Assembly: GCA_033032175.1 (NCBI GenBank)
Contig: CM065320.1
Span: 9,610,001-9,674,000, forward strand
Length of the DNA stretch: 64,000 nt
Direction of reading: 5' to 3'
Origin: Saturnia japonica
Taxonomy: Eukaryota; Arthropoda; Insecta; Lepidoptera; Saturniidae
A program made the position numbers and the translations under genes. The notes below the pieces were generated by a model. The model did no database searches, was not told the DNA's origin, and saw only the letters and a list, made by a program, of their open reading frames with translations. Within the stretch, counting starts at the first letter, position 1; the number at the start of each line of letters is the position of its first letter. Shown here piece after piece: positions 33,500-45,544 of this stretch.

Positions 33500-35880
33500 G
33501 GGAATGAGAAGAGATAGGCTTTCACAAAAGCGAATCCAGCCCCTCTTCTTCTTTATAGACAAAAGTTTTTTGGAACGAGCTGCTGTTTGTTTATAACGAA
33601 GGAAATTATAAACAGTATGGGTGATTTATATATAGCTTCTGCTTCCTTGCGTTTACTAACAATTTCCGAACACTCAGTGTCCCACCAAGGTGAAGAAATT
33701 TTAAAAGAACAATTTTGCTTTTTCGGGATGTGAGAATTAGCTGCAGATATCAGAGCTCCGACAAATAAGGAATAGGATTGGACAATATTACTATTATCGG
33801 GATGGCTCATAGAGTCCAATTTGCAATCAAGGTAAGCAGCATAGGATAACCAATGTGCTTTATTCACATTATATACATGACTGGAAAGGAATTTATAAAA
33901 TGGAAAACATCTACTGGGGATGGTGATAATAATGGGGTAGTGATCGCTTCCGTGAGAATCACTTAAGACCTCCCAAGAAAGCAAAGATGCAGAGCACACA
34001 GTTATATCAACCACGCTTCCAGGATCTTGTAGAGGAGAAACTCTATGGGTAGAGGAGACCCATTATAAATTTTATTACGCAAACATTACCATCATCAAAA
34101 ATATCTATTAAGGAGCGGGCAAAAAGGTCAGAATGGTGAGACCCCCACATGCGATGATGTGCGTTAAAATCCCCCATAACAATTACCGGGGGATAAAGTG
34201 AATATTTAATTAACAGAACATCTGCAATAAGATATGAATGGGTAGTGGGAATTTATAATGATAAAAAGGATATACGAAATACCCTAATGGCCATAGCATT
34301 AATATTAAGACTGAGCTCGTAAAGAAATCTGAGAAAAGGTCAGACACTGTTTTACGAATACAGCCGAGCCTGCATAGCCGTCTACTCTGTCATCGCGGAT
34401 ACAAGAATATTCCTGTACTCGAAAGCGGGAACCCGGCAATAACAAAGTTTCAGAGACAGCAATGATAAATGGAAAGAATTCGGAAATCAAAAGAATGAGA
34501 TAATGTTTCTTATTATTTAAACTTCGGCCATTCCATTGTTTATTCGTAGTTGATCCATTTTTATTAGTAAGGGATACTATTTTGCTAAGTTTCAAGGCGA
34601 CGTTGGAGGGTAAGCAATCATATTTGGCAACTATATTTAAAATTAAAATTGGCATGATGTCTAACAAGTTATCATTGCCACACAAATGTAATGAAGAGCA
34701 GAGGTCCTCTGTATTAAGAAGAGCACAACCATTAGGGAGAGAAGAAGGAACATCAGCGATAATAGCTTGATGCGCCAATTTCTCACACGATTTTCCAGTG
34801 GGAGCTCTTGGATGGTGAGTGGTGAAAATAGTCTTTTTGTATGAAGAAGGAAATGTCGGTTGAGAATCCGTGACATAGGACGAGGAAGAGGCGCGAAAAG
34901 CGCTATAACTGATTTAATCAATATTTGTCTTGAGTGCTCAGGGCAAGAACTATTTGTCGCAAAATGATTTCTAGAGCACAGTGCACAAGAACTAGAGTCC
35001 AATGATGTGTTGCATTCATGCCCACTGTGTGGCTGCCCACAGCGGAAACAATATGGTTTTGAGCAACACTGAAACTTCACCTGACTAAATCTACCATTGA
35101 ATTGTAGGAAAAGAACACATCTCAAAAGGAAGAGAGGTATAGTAAGAAAAAACGCGTTCTGCCTAAATTTGTCCCTTGAAAGTTAATACTATAGATTGGG
35201 TAGGAACATAGTTTGTAGGGCCATCTGTCACAGTTTTATGATTAAGCCTATGAGCTTTCAGAACAAAGCCACATTCTGGAGGTAATTCAATTGAATTAAT
35301 TAGCTCATCCATGGCCACTCCACAGGAACCCCATGGATCAGGCCCATTCTAGTTATGTTATAAGTAGGAATAATCGCAGTATATTTTATATTTATTTTGG
35401 GCAATAACAGGGTTTCCTAAGAATTATTAGCATCAGCTGCTTATTTAAATTCAATATAGATCTTATTTCTGCCCACCCTCTTAACTCCATTACTGCAAAT
35501 ACTTTCTATTTAATGATGATTTAAAAATTGACTAAAATTAATCAGTCTTTTAAATAAACCAGCTGCTAAATCAGGCTCCAAGCAGGAATCATTCACTATG
35601 AAAGGACCTTTGTCAAAATGATCATAGTTTTTAATAGAGTTGTTTTATGAAGGATGTAAATAAATAGTTTGAATTGATGGAGAAGCTGAAGATGGGTTTA
35701 TTATGGTTTTTTTTTTGGAAACATTAGACCTTTCTGCATCTACAAGAGGTCTTTTAGTCACTGTTGCTGTAGAAATAGAAGTTTAATTAGAACTAAGTTG
35801 ATCAAAACGATTGGGGGATCAAGAGGTCGTATACAATGGAATTACTGAGAGATGTTGAGAAATGCACTTAATTCTGTACA
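33500..35880 (-). pseudogene. I-like LINE: ORF1 plus endonuclease, 3' truncated
   Basis: Read on the minus strand from about 35880: a decayed ORF1 (SCLEPDLAAGLFKR, then VEW-type text), a cysteine-histidine cluster (YCFRCGQPHSGHEC and CALCSRNH near 34960-35060), then an AP-type endonuclease (WNGRSLNNKKHYL, FIIAVSETLLLPGSRF at about 34400-34520; WEVLSDSHGSDHYPI with the SDH signature near 33935-33980). Linker text WWDTECSEIVSKRKEAEAIY ends near 33600. The reverse transcriptase that should follow is absent, and the sequence changes abruptly near 33480. Many stops and frameshifts. Loss of the 3' side is the opposite of the usual 5' truncation of LINE copies. Confidence 0.8.
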
Positions 35881-36139
35881 ATTAATTCACAATCCACCAC
35901 CAAAATAACCCAGTCTTAGATCAAAAATTATAATGGAAAAGGAAAAAAATATTAACCATACTTACTAACACCAGTGTAACCTGGCCAAAAATGAGAGAAT
36001 AACTAAATTATTGTCATTGTACTTTATATGGTAACCATATTTTTTTTATAAAATTATATTTATCAATTTTATATGAAGACTAGCTATGTCTGCAGCTCCA
36101 CATACATATATTATGCAGTATGTCATCATCTTGTTTTTT

Positions 36140-36500
36140 ATAACTTATTGAAAATTCTTATAGCCTATTAATTGGTGAATGACACTAACGTCTTGTGTAT
36201 AAAATTTCATAAATATCAATCAAGCTACTTGAAGCAGCAGGAATACCTCCACTCTACAGAAGATCACAGCCAAATAAACTTGTGTTGTGTTCCTGTGGTG
36301 AGTACGGTTTCTAGAGCTCCTTGGATCAAGATTGGTAATCGACTGGTGATACCTGGTATTACAAGGGTTTATAGTACACGGTAGCCACTTACTATCAGGC
36401 GGGCCAGTACAAAAAACCTTTGTTGTATAAAAAAAAGACAAACAGACAGACATTTCTTATATTTTATATGTTGTATTTGTACAGACAGAACTACAGATTT
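36140..36500 (+). repeat. Shorter member of the modular repeat family
   Basis: TTCTTATAGCCTATTAATTG and GTGTATAAAATTTCATAAAT match the units at 32870-33445. It ends with CAGACAGAACTACAGATTT near 36481-36499. Between lies TCGACTGGTGATACCTGG and a CAGGCGGGCC stretch not present in the other copies. Confidence 0.45.
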
Positions 36501-36891
36501 ATATATAGATTTATATTTATATGTGGATATAGTATTATATAACACACATCTTTTTAATACAAAAGCTTGTTATGTTGCTGTTATTTTCACTGAATATTTG
36601 TATGAGATAAGATGGAAATATTCATTTAACTTCATAAGCTCCTACTTTTTAACAATAACTATAACATATGATAGATCAATCACTTTTACTATACTCAAGT
36701 TAAAATTTTAGCCATAAACATTGTGGGTTTCAATACTGCTGGGGCCAAATCTGTAGTTTTGGCAATATGGCCATGCATTAGCAAACACAATTTCTATATT
36801 ACAAAAATTGTAAAGTAAATTTATTAAAGATGAAAGAAGTTCAAAATGTTTAAACAAAGGAACATGAAAGATTAGTTTTATATTTAAATAC

Positions 36892-37415
36892 TAGCTGTGC
36901 CCGTGGCTTCGCTCACATGTACTACAGAATGCCTGCACGAATATTGCTCCTCTGCTCCAAGCTATTTTAAAGACAAAAATGCTTATTGTGGGTGTTCCTT
37001 AGAAGATAGATGTATTATACTCTCACAGACTTGTTTGTAGGTCTTTTTAATGCCTATGATTATGTCATACATTAATTTGCTATATCTCTTATGGTTTACT
37101 CAGCATAAACCATTTAAGCACCCCAATTGATTCACCAAGACCAGTTATTTTTATTTGTGCGGAACCCTAATTCTTTTTCTAAAATAAAAGTATCCTAAGT
37201 TACCCCCTAAAACATCAGCTATTTATCAGTGAGAGTTCCGTCAAAATCGGTCCAACTGTTTCGGACAACCACCAGAACAAACAGACAGAGAGACAGAAAT
37301 TTTAAAATTGTTTTTTTTTTGTTTAAGTATCATATATACTTTCAAATGCATTTACTAAAAAACTGTTGTTTTGACATTACAAACAGACACATCAATTTTA
37401 TTTTATTGTATATTA
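36892..37415 (+). repeat. Helitron-like non-autonomous element, near full length
   Basis: Plus-oriented member of the ~500-bp family: TACTAGCTGTGCCCGTGGCT at the head, ACTACAGAATGCC, GTCAAAATCGGTCCAACTG and AACAAACAGACAGAGAGACA, ending near TTGACATTACAAACAGACAC. It lies 1.2 kb from the first visible mam exon. Confidence 0.65.
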
Positions 37416-38616
37416 TATCAGTTGATTTATCAATAAATCAAATATTTTCATGGTTACTTTTTGTATTGATAAGAGATGGCGCAGTCATGATTTTTTTTAC
37501 AGGGTATCATTTTACATCTTGTTTAAGGGTTTGTTTTTATAAAGGAATTGTGATTTTATTTATTTGTATAGATAAGTGACTAATATTTATGTCTAGGTAT
37601 TATTTTACAACAAATTATAAAGAAAGGAGAAATTAAGAGTACAAAAAGTAACGTATTTCCTTGCATTTTATCACCAGAAACTATTAGTGAAATGAAAGTG
37701 ATTTTCATTATAAGTGTTATAGTTTTTACATCTATGCAAAAATATTTACTGAAGAATTGATTTGTTTCTCTTTACTGAAGGACTAACTGTCTAAGAATTC
37801 ATTCTTATAGATAACATGTCAATGTTATCCTACTTTTAAAGGTAGGTATAATTGACATTGATGAAATTGCCTAAATAGGCAGAAAGTGTTGAACATCATT
37901 TTACATTTAAATAAAAAACAAGGCAAACTGCATAATGTAATACTTGAACACCCCCTCAACTAATAAGAGTTAACATAATGTACCATTCATTTTCATCATG
38001 ACATAGCAAGCATAGGGTAAGCAGCAAAAAGAATAGAATGTCATGTCTTCATCATTATTTTGATTAATGATGTTTTGGTTATGAACCATAATCATTTTGC
38101 ATATTTATTCATTCCATCAAGCATAGACCATAAACATTGAGTATATTTAATATCCATAAGATCAGTGTTGTTTTTTTTTATTTGACCTGCGTAGGTCAAT
38201 CTCTTCTTAATAAAAAGAATATTTTTGTATGACACATGTAAAACGAATTAAAGAATCATTTCTATTTCAAGTAGGTAAATACTTATAGTTTATTAATTTA
38301 ACCCTTTTGAAATGAACTAGTTTAGGTAATTAGCATAAAGCCAAATATCATGCATATCATGTGACTAAAATATTGTTGGTAATTAATTGAATTAACATCA
38401 ACTACATGTAACAAATAGAATGAAGACCTTCTATATGCAAGAGAATCAAAACATGAATAAGCTAAATATATATTCAATAAATTCTTAATTTCCATAGTGT
38501 TATATATTCTTTATATCCCTATCATGGATAAATGGAGCAATCTCCATGAGGAACCACTCATGTATTTTATGTTTAATTGTATAGTTATAAAATAAATAGG
38601 TAATTATTATACTAAC
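37416..38616. other. mam intron 1, nothing recognised
   Basis: AT-rich non-coding DNA directly downstream of the first visible mam exon. Confidence 0.4.
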
Positions 38617-38681
38617 CTTAAACGATCCACAACAGCTTGTCTTTTAGGTGGCAGGATCATTTCTTCCATGGGTTGCAACAT
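38617..38681 (-). CDS. mam: mastermind, first visible coding exon
   Basis: A 65-nt coding segment giving MLQPMEEMILPPKRQAVVDR, then L and two bases of an arginine codon. The donor is TTTAAG|GTTAGT at 38617/38616. PPKRQAVVDRLRRRIE across the junction with the exon at 19978 is the start of the MamL-1 helix. I chose the ATG at 38681-38679 (context CCCAACATG). A second ATG lies four codons on, and the frame stays open upstream for about 40 codons (VATVEHLVGGGGAGGLLPSA) to a TGA without another ATG. Drosophila Mastermind has a much longer glutamine-rich N-terminus before this point, so either the moth protein is short here or an unseen upstream exon splices in. Confidence 0.88.
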
Positions 38682-38780
38682 GTTGGGCGGGTGCTGGGCG
38701 GGCAAGGCGCTGGGCAGCAGGCCGCCCGCGCCACCGCCTCCCACCAGGTGCTCCACGGTGGCGACTAGATCTTTACCTCT
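38682..38780 (-). promoter_or_regulatory. mam: GC-rich 5' leader of mam
   Basis: About 90 bp of GC-rich, CpG-bearing DNA just upstream of the chosen mam ATG, in sharp contrast to the AT-rich flanks. It is most simply a 5' untranslated part of the same exon, or coding if an upstream exon joins in frame. No TATA box or initiator can be assigned with confidence. Confidence 0.45.
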
Positions 38781-40163
38781 GTCTCTTCATCACAAAGTCT
38801 ATCCTACCGTATTATACACTCAAGTACTACAACGCAAGTGCGATAACACTATGAGAAAATAATTATAGTTCGTCCTTAACAACCTTAGCGTAATAATCAT
38901 GATGCCACCACAGTTTGCGATTCAAATACAATGTACCTATGTTTATTACAATTTAAGCTTAAGATTACACTTTTAATAAATGACACACCAATAATTTATA
39001 AGAATATCGAAATTATATGAAGCACATCAGTTTATAACAATATTTTGGAACAAATTTCGAAGTCAACACTAATGAAACATTATCAAATATGTATATCACA
39101 AGTAATACTGATTAGTGAATATTCACAGTAGCTAATATAAAATGTACAGTACACCAATAAAAGTTATTTTCAAAATTTAAAAATCGTTATTATATCATAA
39201 ATAAAATAGAAAAACTATCAATTTCACAAATTTATTTTAACGCAGTGGACGACTAAACCAAACGCCAAACATCAACTCAAACTCAAGCAGGGTCTCCAGA
39301 ATACGTATTCGAAATTTCCCCACGGCAGCCGATAAATTTCCCCAAAATAATACGATTTACCAACGTTTCCCAAACAACTTAAACCTACATATTCCTTTAA
39401 ATCTTTGTTTATTTTTAGTATAGCCAGATTTAAGAGGTGGGGATATATGTTCAGAACCATAAAATTATTTCCGTACATATGCCAAAATCTTAATATTTAA
39501 AAATAATTGTAAATAAAAACAGTTATTCTTACCAGTTAAACAAAAAAAAATGCTCTATGGGCGTCACATTTCCTTTCTTCGTGTGTTCTAAATACAGTGG
39601 CACAATTTATAAAGTACATACCAAATACAAAAGACACATTTTGTCTGACATAAAAATATGGAAAAACATGCGCATGCATACACTGACACACACACATGCA
39701 AGTGTTAGAAATGAGAAGGACTTTATAAATAGGTAAATTAATAAGTTAAAATTATATAATGATACAACGTAATTAATAATATGTCGAGTATATCCGTCGA
39801 GCGGTGACTGCCCCGGCGAACGATATTGTCGATCACAACCTGAAGATGGCCTTAAAAAATAGAGACGTGAATGTCATTAAGGCCATTATTTCGAATACCT
39901 CACCCACTGTGCAAACACGCTAACATTAAAGCAACTCCAAAACACTTCTAGTGATAAAAATTAATGTTATCTGTGTAATAGTAATAATCTTATAATACAG
40001 ATATTAGCAATAGTCACCTGTGTAACAATATTAGTGATAAGTATTAAGGTAATAATAACAATTAGTGTAACAAAATAATCCTACAAGTAAGTACTAGTTA
40101 TAAATAGAATATAAAAAACCACTAATAATAAATAGCTATTAACAGTCTAACAACAATATATTA
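38781..40163. other. Intergenic DNA upstream of mam
   Basis: AT-rich, no exon or repeat end recognised. If the mam start is correct, its promoter should lie in the right-hand vicinity of 38780, but I see no definite core element. Confidence 0.35.
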
Positions 40164-41442
40164 GGTCTTTACCTATGAAATTGCCGTTTTGTATAAAAAA
40201 TGTAAACGAATATTTTCATGTATTTTTTATTTGTATAAATCGAAGTAATCACCCATGCAATCAATGCATCTTTGCCAGCGCAGTGGTAGTTTATTGATGC
40301 CCTTCTTAAAGAAATCAACTGGATGGGAGGCAACAAATTCTTCAAAGGAATTTTGTACTGCCTCTCGGGTATTGAATTTTTTTCCCGCCAAGGAGTTATC
40401 CAAATTCTGGAAAAAGTAGTAGTCTGTAGGCGCAAGGTCTGGTGAGTAGGGCGGATGACGGAAAACTTCCAACCCCAGTTCTTGCAACTTGGAGACCGTC
40501 TGCTGTGCAGTATGAGGTCGCGCGTTGTCGTGCAGGAGCAGCGGAGACGAGTGATTGACCAATGCTGGTTGGAGATGTGCCAGCTTTTCCATCATTGTGT
40601 TCAGTTCTTCACAGTACACATCTGCAGTAATGCTCACCCCGTTTGGTAAGAAGCTGTGATGAATCACACTGGCGCTAGACCACCAAACAGTGACCATAAC
40701 TTTTATAGGGGTAAGTTTTCGTTTAGGGCATTGTTTAGGTGCTGAACCAGGATCCAACCAACTTGCTGAGCGCTTGCGGTTATCAAACAGAATCCATTTT
40801 TCATCGCAGGTAACAATGCGGTTCAAAATTCCTTCATTTGTGTGTCTGTTGAGCAGTGCAAGGCACGTCTCGACGCGTACTTCGCGATGGCGATCATTGA
40901 GTTCGTGGGGCACCCATTTGTCAAGCTTTTTTACCTTGTCAATTTGACGCAAATGGACCAATATTGCTTTGACGCTAACGTCGAAAGCTGCTGCTAATTC
41001 AACCGTAGATTGTGTATCATCAGCTTCCACAATCACCTTTAATTCTTCATTGTCGACCAAAGTCTTCGGACGACCGCGAGGTTCATTTTTGAGGTCAAAA
41101 TTCCCAGAACGAAAGCGATCAAACCAATAACAGGTGGTTGGTTGGTTTGTAGTGTTAGCTCCGTAAACGTCGTTGATGTTGCGTGCCGCTTGTGCCGCGT
41201 TGCTGCCACGACGATACTCATATTCCATAATTACTCGAATTTTTAACATATCCATGATGACAAAAAAGATTGCAATGCGATGAAAATGTAACACTAATCA
41301 ATAAACAAATGACTACATTTGGAAAAAAAATTCCATGTTTTTAAAATAAAATTCATTTGAAATTAGAATTCTTAGCCAAACAAAAATTATTTTGATTTGA
41401 AATGGCCATTACTACAGAACGGCAATTTCATAGGTAAAGACC
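40164..41442 (-). mobile_element. mariner transposon, apparently intact copy B
   Basis: A 1279-bp element flanked by TA at 40162-40163 and 41443-41444. The inverted ends of about 30 bp (outer GGTCTTTACCTATGAAATTG) match with about one mismatch. It encodes one uninterrupted transposase. It is nearly identical to copy A at 6428-7709, about 33 kb away and in the same orientation. Inserted between mam and Trap1. Confidence 0.95.
40227..41255 (-). CDS. mariner transposase, complete ORF
   Basis: A transposase of 342 residues if it starts at the second methionine (MDMLKIRV, 41255), the usual mariner length; an upstream ATG at 41294 adds 13 residues. The N-terminal part has two helix-turn-helix regions (RRGSNAAQAARNINDVYG; QSTVELAAAFDVSVKAILVH). 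The catalytic triad is complete: Asp in VTCDEKWILFDN, Asp in LLHDNARPHT, and Asp in SPDLAPTDYYFF. There are 34 residues between the last two, the D,D34D signature of mariner. The linker WVPHEL is present. The 5' UTR inside the element is about 190 bp. No stop or frameshift, so the enzyme could be active (inference). Confidence 0.93.
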   Translation of the reverse strand: MDMLKIRVIMEYEYRRGSNAAQAARNINDVYGANTTNQPTTCYWFDRFRSGNFDLKNEPRGRPKTLVDNEELKVIVEADDTQSTVELAAAFDVSVKAILVHLRQIDKVKKLDKWVPHELNDRHREVRVETCLALLNRHTNEGILNRIVTCDEKWILFDNRKRSASWLDPGSAPKQCPKRKLTPIKVMVTVWWSSASVIHHSFLPNGVSITADVYCEELNTMMEKLAHLQPALVNHSSPLLLHDNARPHTAQQTVSKLQELGLEVFRHPPYSPDLAPTDYYFFQNLDNSLAGKKFNTREAVQNSFEEFVASHPVDFFKKGINKLPLRWQRCIDCMGDYFDLYK

Positions 41443-41859
41443 TATTATATATTATCATTAATTCCGATTCTTTCTTTTTCACAAAACTATAAGAGTTTCA
41501 GTAATTATGAAAACCACGGACCTAGGCCAATTGGAGTTCATTTTCGGTTACAAATTCATCCTACAAGAACTTACGAACAATTCTGCACGTATTTAAAACT
41601 GCAGCTTTTTGCATGGTCATGTATGTATTGCTGTGTAAGTCAATCTGCTGTAGGTAATGTTGAAGGTGGTTTTGGTATGACCCTTGTAATAGAAAGTACC
41701 AGATGCACAATATATACTTTGTTTATGTTTCATAATCTACTAATTTTTTCTTTCAGTTCTGTGTATTTGTGGATTTTTAAGTAATACTTTTTTGTAAATC
41801 ATGTGTGTTAGGGACAGCTTTATCAATTAAGTAGGTCAGTTTATTCAGTTTATCTATTA

Positions 41860-42700
41860 AACTTATTAACAGGTCTATTGTTATGTACTGTTTTGTCAGT
41901 TAAGATCGCTCTATCAAAATAAATCTTCTGGGTAAGGTTCTCCAAAACCGGATTTGATTATTTTGGTAGTATGGAACTGCTCTCGATTGTATATGGTTAT
42001 GCTTTATGGCTAAGTTTTGGTGAATTATGTGAGCTATTTGGTTATGTCTATGGGTGTAATCAGTTTGAGCTAGAGATGGATAGGCGCTAGTGAGTCTCAG
42101 GTGCGCGGTGAAATTTTCTACACTTGTCGTTTTAGATGTATGGTCTTTAATTATACTTTTGGTAATTTTTTGTATTTATCACCTGATCTTGTATAGCACT
42201 AATAAAACCTTCAGTTTCTGGAAACAAGAAACCTAATTTCAACCATTCGTTTGAAGCATCTGCATCTCCATGAGTTTGTTCTAAGTCATGTAGGTGTCGA
42301 CCGTGTAGTTCCTTTGAATGCAATCTATTTATTTTTTCTTGATTATGGCTATGTGGTGAAATGTACTGAATGTCTCGGTTATTAAGGTTTAATGGAGTGT
42401 AATTGTTATTTAGTTTTACCATCGCTGAGTGTATATAAATAGCTGTTGTTTTTGAAAAAAAAAATTCTCTTAACTGCGTACCAGCTCTTCCCATAGTACT
42501 TTTAAGTCTATTAATCCCCTATCTCCTAGTTGTATTTTTGTTGAAAATCGCTCTATTGAAGATTTAGGGTGTAAATAATGATGTTTGGTTAAAATTGTTC
42601 TAGTTTTAATCTCAAAACGGTTAATATCTTTACGTGTCAATTTGATTATCCCGAAAGAATACGTCAAAATGGGTATTGCATGTGTTGGTGGCTTTGAATA
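41860..42700 (-). pseudogene. LINE reverse transcriptase, C-terminal relic
   Basis: The minus strand reads MTYSFGIIKLTRKDINRFEI, then KTRTILTKHHYLHPKSSIER and RGLIDLKVL (42667-42470), a frame change, NRLHSKELHGRHLHDLEQTH, then GFLFPETEGFISAIQDQVIN (to 42147). After another break come RLTSAYPSLAQTDYTHRHNQ, then AHIIHQNLAIKHN and LTDKTVHNNRPV (to about 41860). This order is typical of the region after the RT palm in a lepidopteran LINE lineage whose clade I cannot name with certainty. It differs from the I-like and RTE-like relics in this window. Confidence 0.65.
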
Positions 42701-42760
42701 AGTTTTTAGAATAAAGCTGTTTTTTACATATTATATATAATCAATCGCTTCGAGTATTCT

Positions 42761-43391
42761 GCGAAGAGATCTTTCTTAATTTGAATATAGTTGATTCTAT
42801 CTGAAAGGTTGATTCCAAGGTTTATTATTATTATATTATACTATATATATATAATAAAAAATACATTACAGTTATTAGTTATAGTAATAGTTAAAATAAG
42901 GCTCACTTAGCTTTAGTACATCGCTGCATTTGCCAATGCATCTGTTTTGATGGCAATTTTAAATGGTTTTTATTTTTAAAGCAACCACGTAAAAATCTGT
43001 AAAAAATGTAAAAAACGTAGAATTGTGATTTTTATTAATAAAAAAAATTATATCTAATAAACTCAATACATACTTTCAATGACTCTACAGTATGAATGTT
43101 TTAGGGAAGAAAATTTTGGCACCGAGGAAATTTGGGGAAGAACTTTACCTGCATAGCCGTACTATTAATTACTACTTCTACTAATGCCATCTTTATTTTA
43201 TACTTAAAAAACAGATACTCGTTTAAAAATATATTCACTGTTTTTTTATGGTAGCTCGTCAAATTGATTTTACTGTTCTTGATAAAATGACATACTCTCT
43301 CTCTTGCTTTTCAAATTCCCCTTCTTTTAGCGTCCCTGGTTCGGAGATGGTAATTATTACAACAAGTAATTACGTCATGCATTATTCCCAC
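42761..43391. other. Intergenic, nothing recognised
   Basis: AT-rich DNA with TA-rich simple stretches (42830-42860). No gene. Confidence 0.4.
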
Positions 43392-43915
43392 TAGGGATGT
43401 GAATTTTTTTTTTTTAATCCGATTTAAAAAAAATGTATTATTTTAAAAAGAAATAAAATCGATGTTATTGATAAAAAATAATTAATTGATTTAATTAATC
43501 GATTTTTTTCATAAATTCTTAAGAAATTGAATTATACGCCTGAAATATTCAAAACCATCACTTTATTAATCAAATAATCAATTTTTATCACAGTAATAAT
43601 CATCAGTCAGTAATAAAATCAACAACAATTAAGTATACAAATATTTAAAAACAAATTACCACATCTCTGTGGGCAAAGAATTTAGAAATAGCAGTTTTGG
43701 TAAATTTAACGCTGTTTTAAAAGTACAGAAGGGTTATTAAATACCTACTTTCACAAAAAAATTACATTAGATTCATCAAAAATAAAATCGACAGTGAAAA
43801 AAAAAAACGATTAAACAATAATTGATTTTTTTTAATTAAAAAAAAATTAAATTTTCTTGAAAAATAATTGTTTATTAATCGATTTTTAAAAAATGGATTT
43901 TTTTTCACATCTTTA
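43392..43915. repeat. hAT-type MITE with 8-bp target duplication
   Basis: Ends TAGGGATGTGAA and, inverted, TAAAGATGTGAA (10 of 12 identical). Flanks ATTCCCAC (43384-43391) and ATTCCTAC (43916-43923) match at 7 of 8 positions, the target-site length of hAT elements. The 524-bp interior is extremely A/T-rich with AATCGATT repeats and no coding frame. A fragment with the same right end (TTCACATCCCTA) is at 49075-49201. Confidence 0.7.
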
Positions 43916-44149
43916 ATTCCTACGCAATACATAACAAATTATTGAAGACTATTATTCTAATGTCGATTATCCTTTATTATTGTTAACAATTGCAATAGTC
44001 GCCCGGCGGTACTCCAGCGTGCAAATAAGCAAGCAATATTTAATCACCAATTGGTCTGAAAGAGAGAGCTTTTCACGGTTCTCACACTGAACATTACGAT
44101 GCGAACTACGCTTTTCCCGAATTTACGATAACAATCTCGGCACATGTCA

Positions 44150-44315
44150 TACCCCCAAATAAAATGAATCTAACGCTACTCCTCTTACCCTCTTACACTT
44201 CGTAGGCTAAAACCCCTCAATAGTCGTTTAGGCTGCAGAGCGCGCCAAAGCAATAGACTTAAATACAAACGCTGGAAAAATATAAACCTCCTTTTTCGCG
44301 GTAGAGTAAAAACAA
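44150..44315 (+). repeat. Dispersed repeat (CCCAGACGTT family), partial
   Basis: Shares CGTTTAGGCTGCAGAGCGCG, CCAAAGCAATAGA and CCTCCTTTTTCGCGGT with 19395-19640 and 57855-58030. The first half is diverged. Confidence 0.5.
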
Positions 44316-45544
44316 AAATATTACATTACATGTGTTTCTGTAATTTTTAGGGCAGAGAAAATTTGTATTTCATATTTGATATGTACTTCATAAATTATGC
44401 CGTTGTAGATACTTTGGTTTAACCTAAGCCATTTAATAGCTCAGTTATCTATTTCTAAAGTTAGTATAACTTCTGTTAGAAAATCAATAGAATAGAGAAC
44501 GCACGAATAAAGCAAATGTGACACCCATACAGCCATTTTTTGTTTATCTGCTCAGTATACGTTTTTATTTAGGAATTTAAAATATAGTAATATTTTTGCA
44601 TGAGTACGATGGTACTTTTATCGTTCTGATCAAAAACCTTCACTTCAAAAACAATAATTTAAAGAAACAGACAGGTTTAAATTGTTTGGGGAAATGTTGC
44701 TGAAATCATATCATTTTCGGGAAATTTTTTAACCGCCATGGGGAAATTTCGAAAATTCAATCTGGAGACCCTGTGCGCGCTAAATAAGGAGAGTACGAGA
44801 TAGAGGTGGGCGCTTAAGAAGGATTTACATAATCAATATTATTTTACTATGAAATATTCAACTAATAGTGTTTTATTGATTATGAGTAATAATTCATAAA
44901 CATAATAATACAACCTCCACTTTGTATGCATGCAACCCTTTCTTAGACAGCTAATTAAAACTGATGACAACTCTGTTATAGCTATAACTCCTATAGCTTC
45001 ACAGCGGCCTATCAACCCGAATAGAGTAGGCGATAGCGTTAAGGTCGGAAGTTATTAAATTCTCATCAACTTTCCAATCATTGATCCTGCCAAGAAGGGT
45101 AGGGCTGCGGACTATTGCGTCTACAGTGCTCGTACAAAAGCGACCCCCCCCCCCTCCGATCTGATGACCTGAAAATTGGGCTTTTTCTCCACATTGAGTA
45201 TCTCGATTGAAAAGGAACAATAAGCCTCTCCTCGGTGGTCGCAGCTACGACTCCTCCACCACAAGCTCCTAAAGTAAACTTCCAACATTTATCAATTATA
45301 TTTCTGTTGCTATGGAACTTATGGCTTTTTTTATAAAACACAAGGGCTATCAAAACTTTGTTACACACTTCCATTTTTTTAGTAGACACCCTACACCAGC
45401 AAAAGGTTAAACCCGTATAATTCCGTACAGGTAGTTGGTACCAACAAGTTTGAATCCGATTCAGTAGGTGTAAGCGTATTAGATAACACGGGTCTATTAT
45501 ACTGCACTGAACAGTACCGACCTGTACCGATTTGTCTGTCCGAG
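44316..45544. other. Intergenic, no gene; C-run at 45145
   Basis: Two open frames (44999-45220 and 45078-45770, minus) cover 45000-45260, a GC-richer block around a run of eleven or so C (45145-45156). They have no family motif and the frame crosses low-complexity text, so I treat them as chance. The block may be a piece of an unidentified repeat. Confidence 0.35.
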
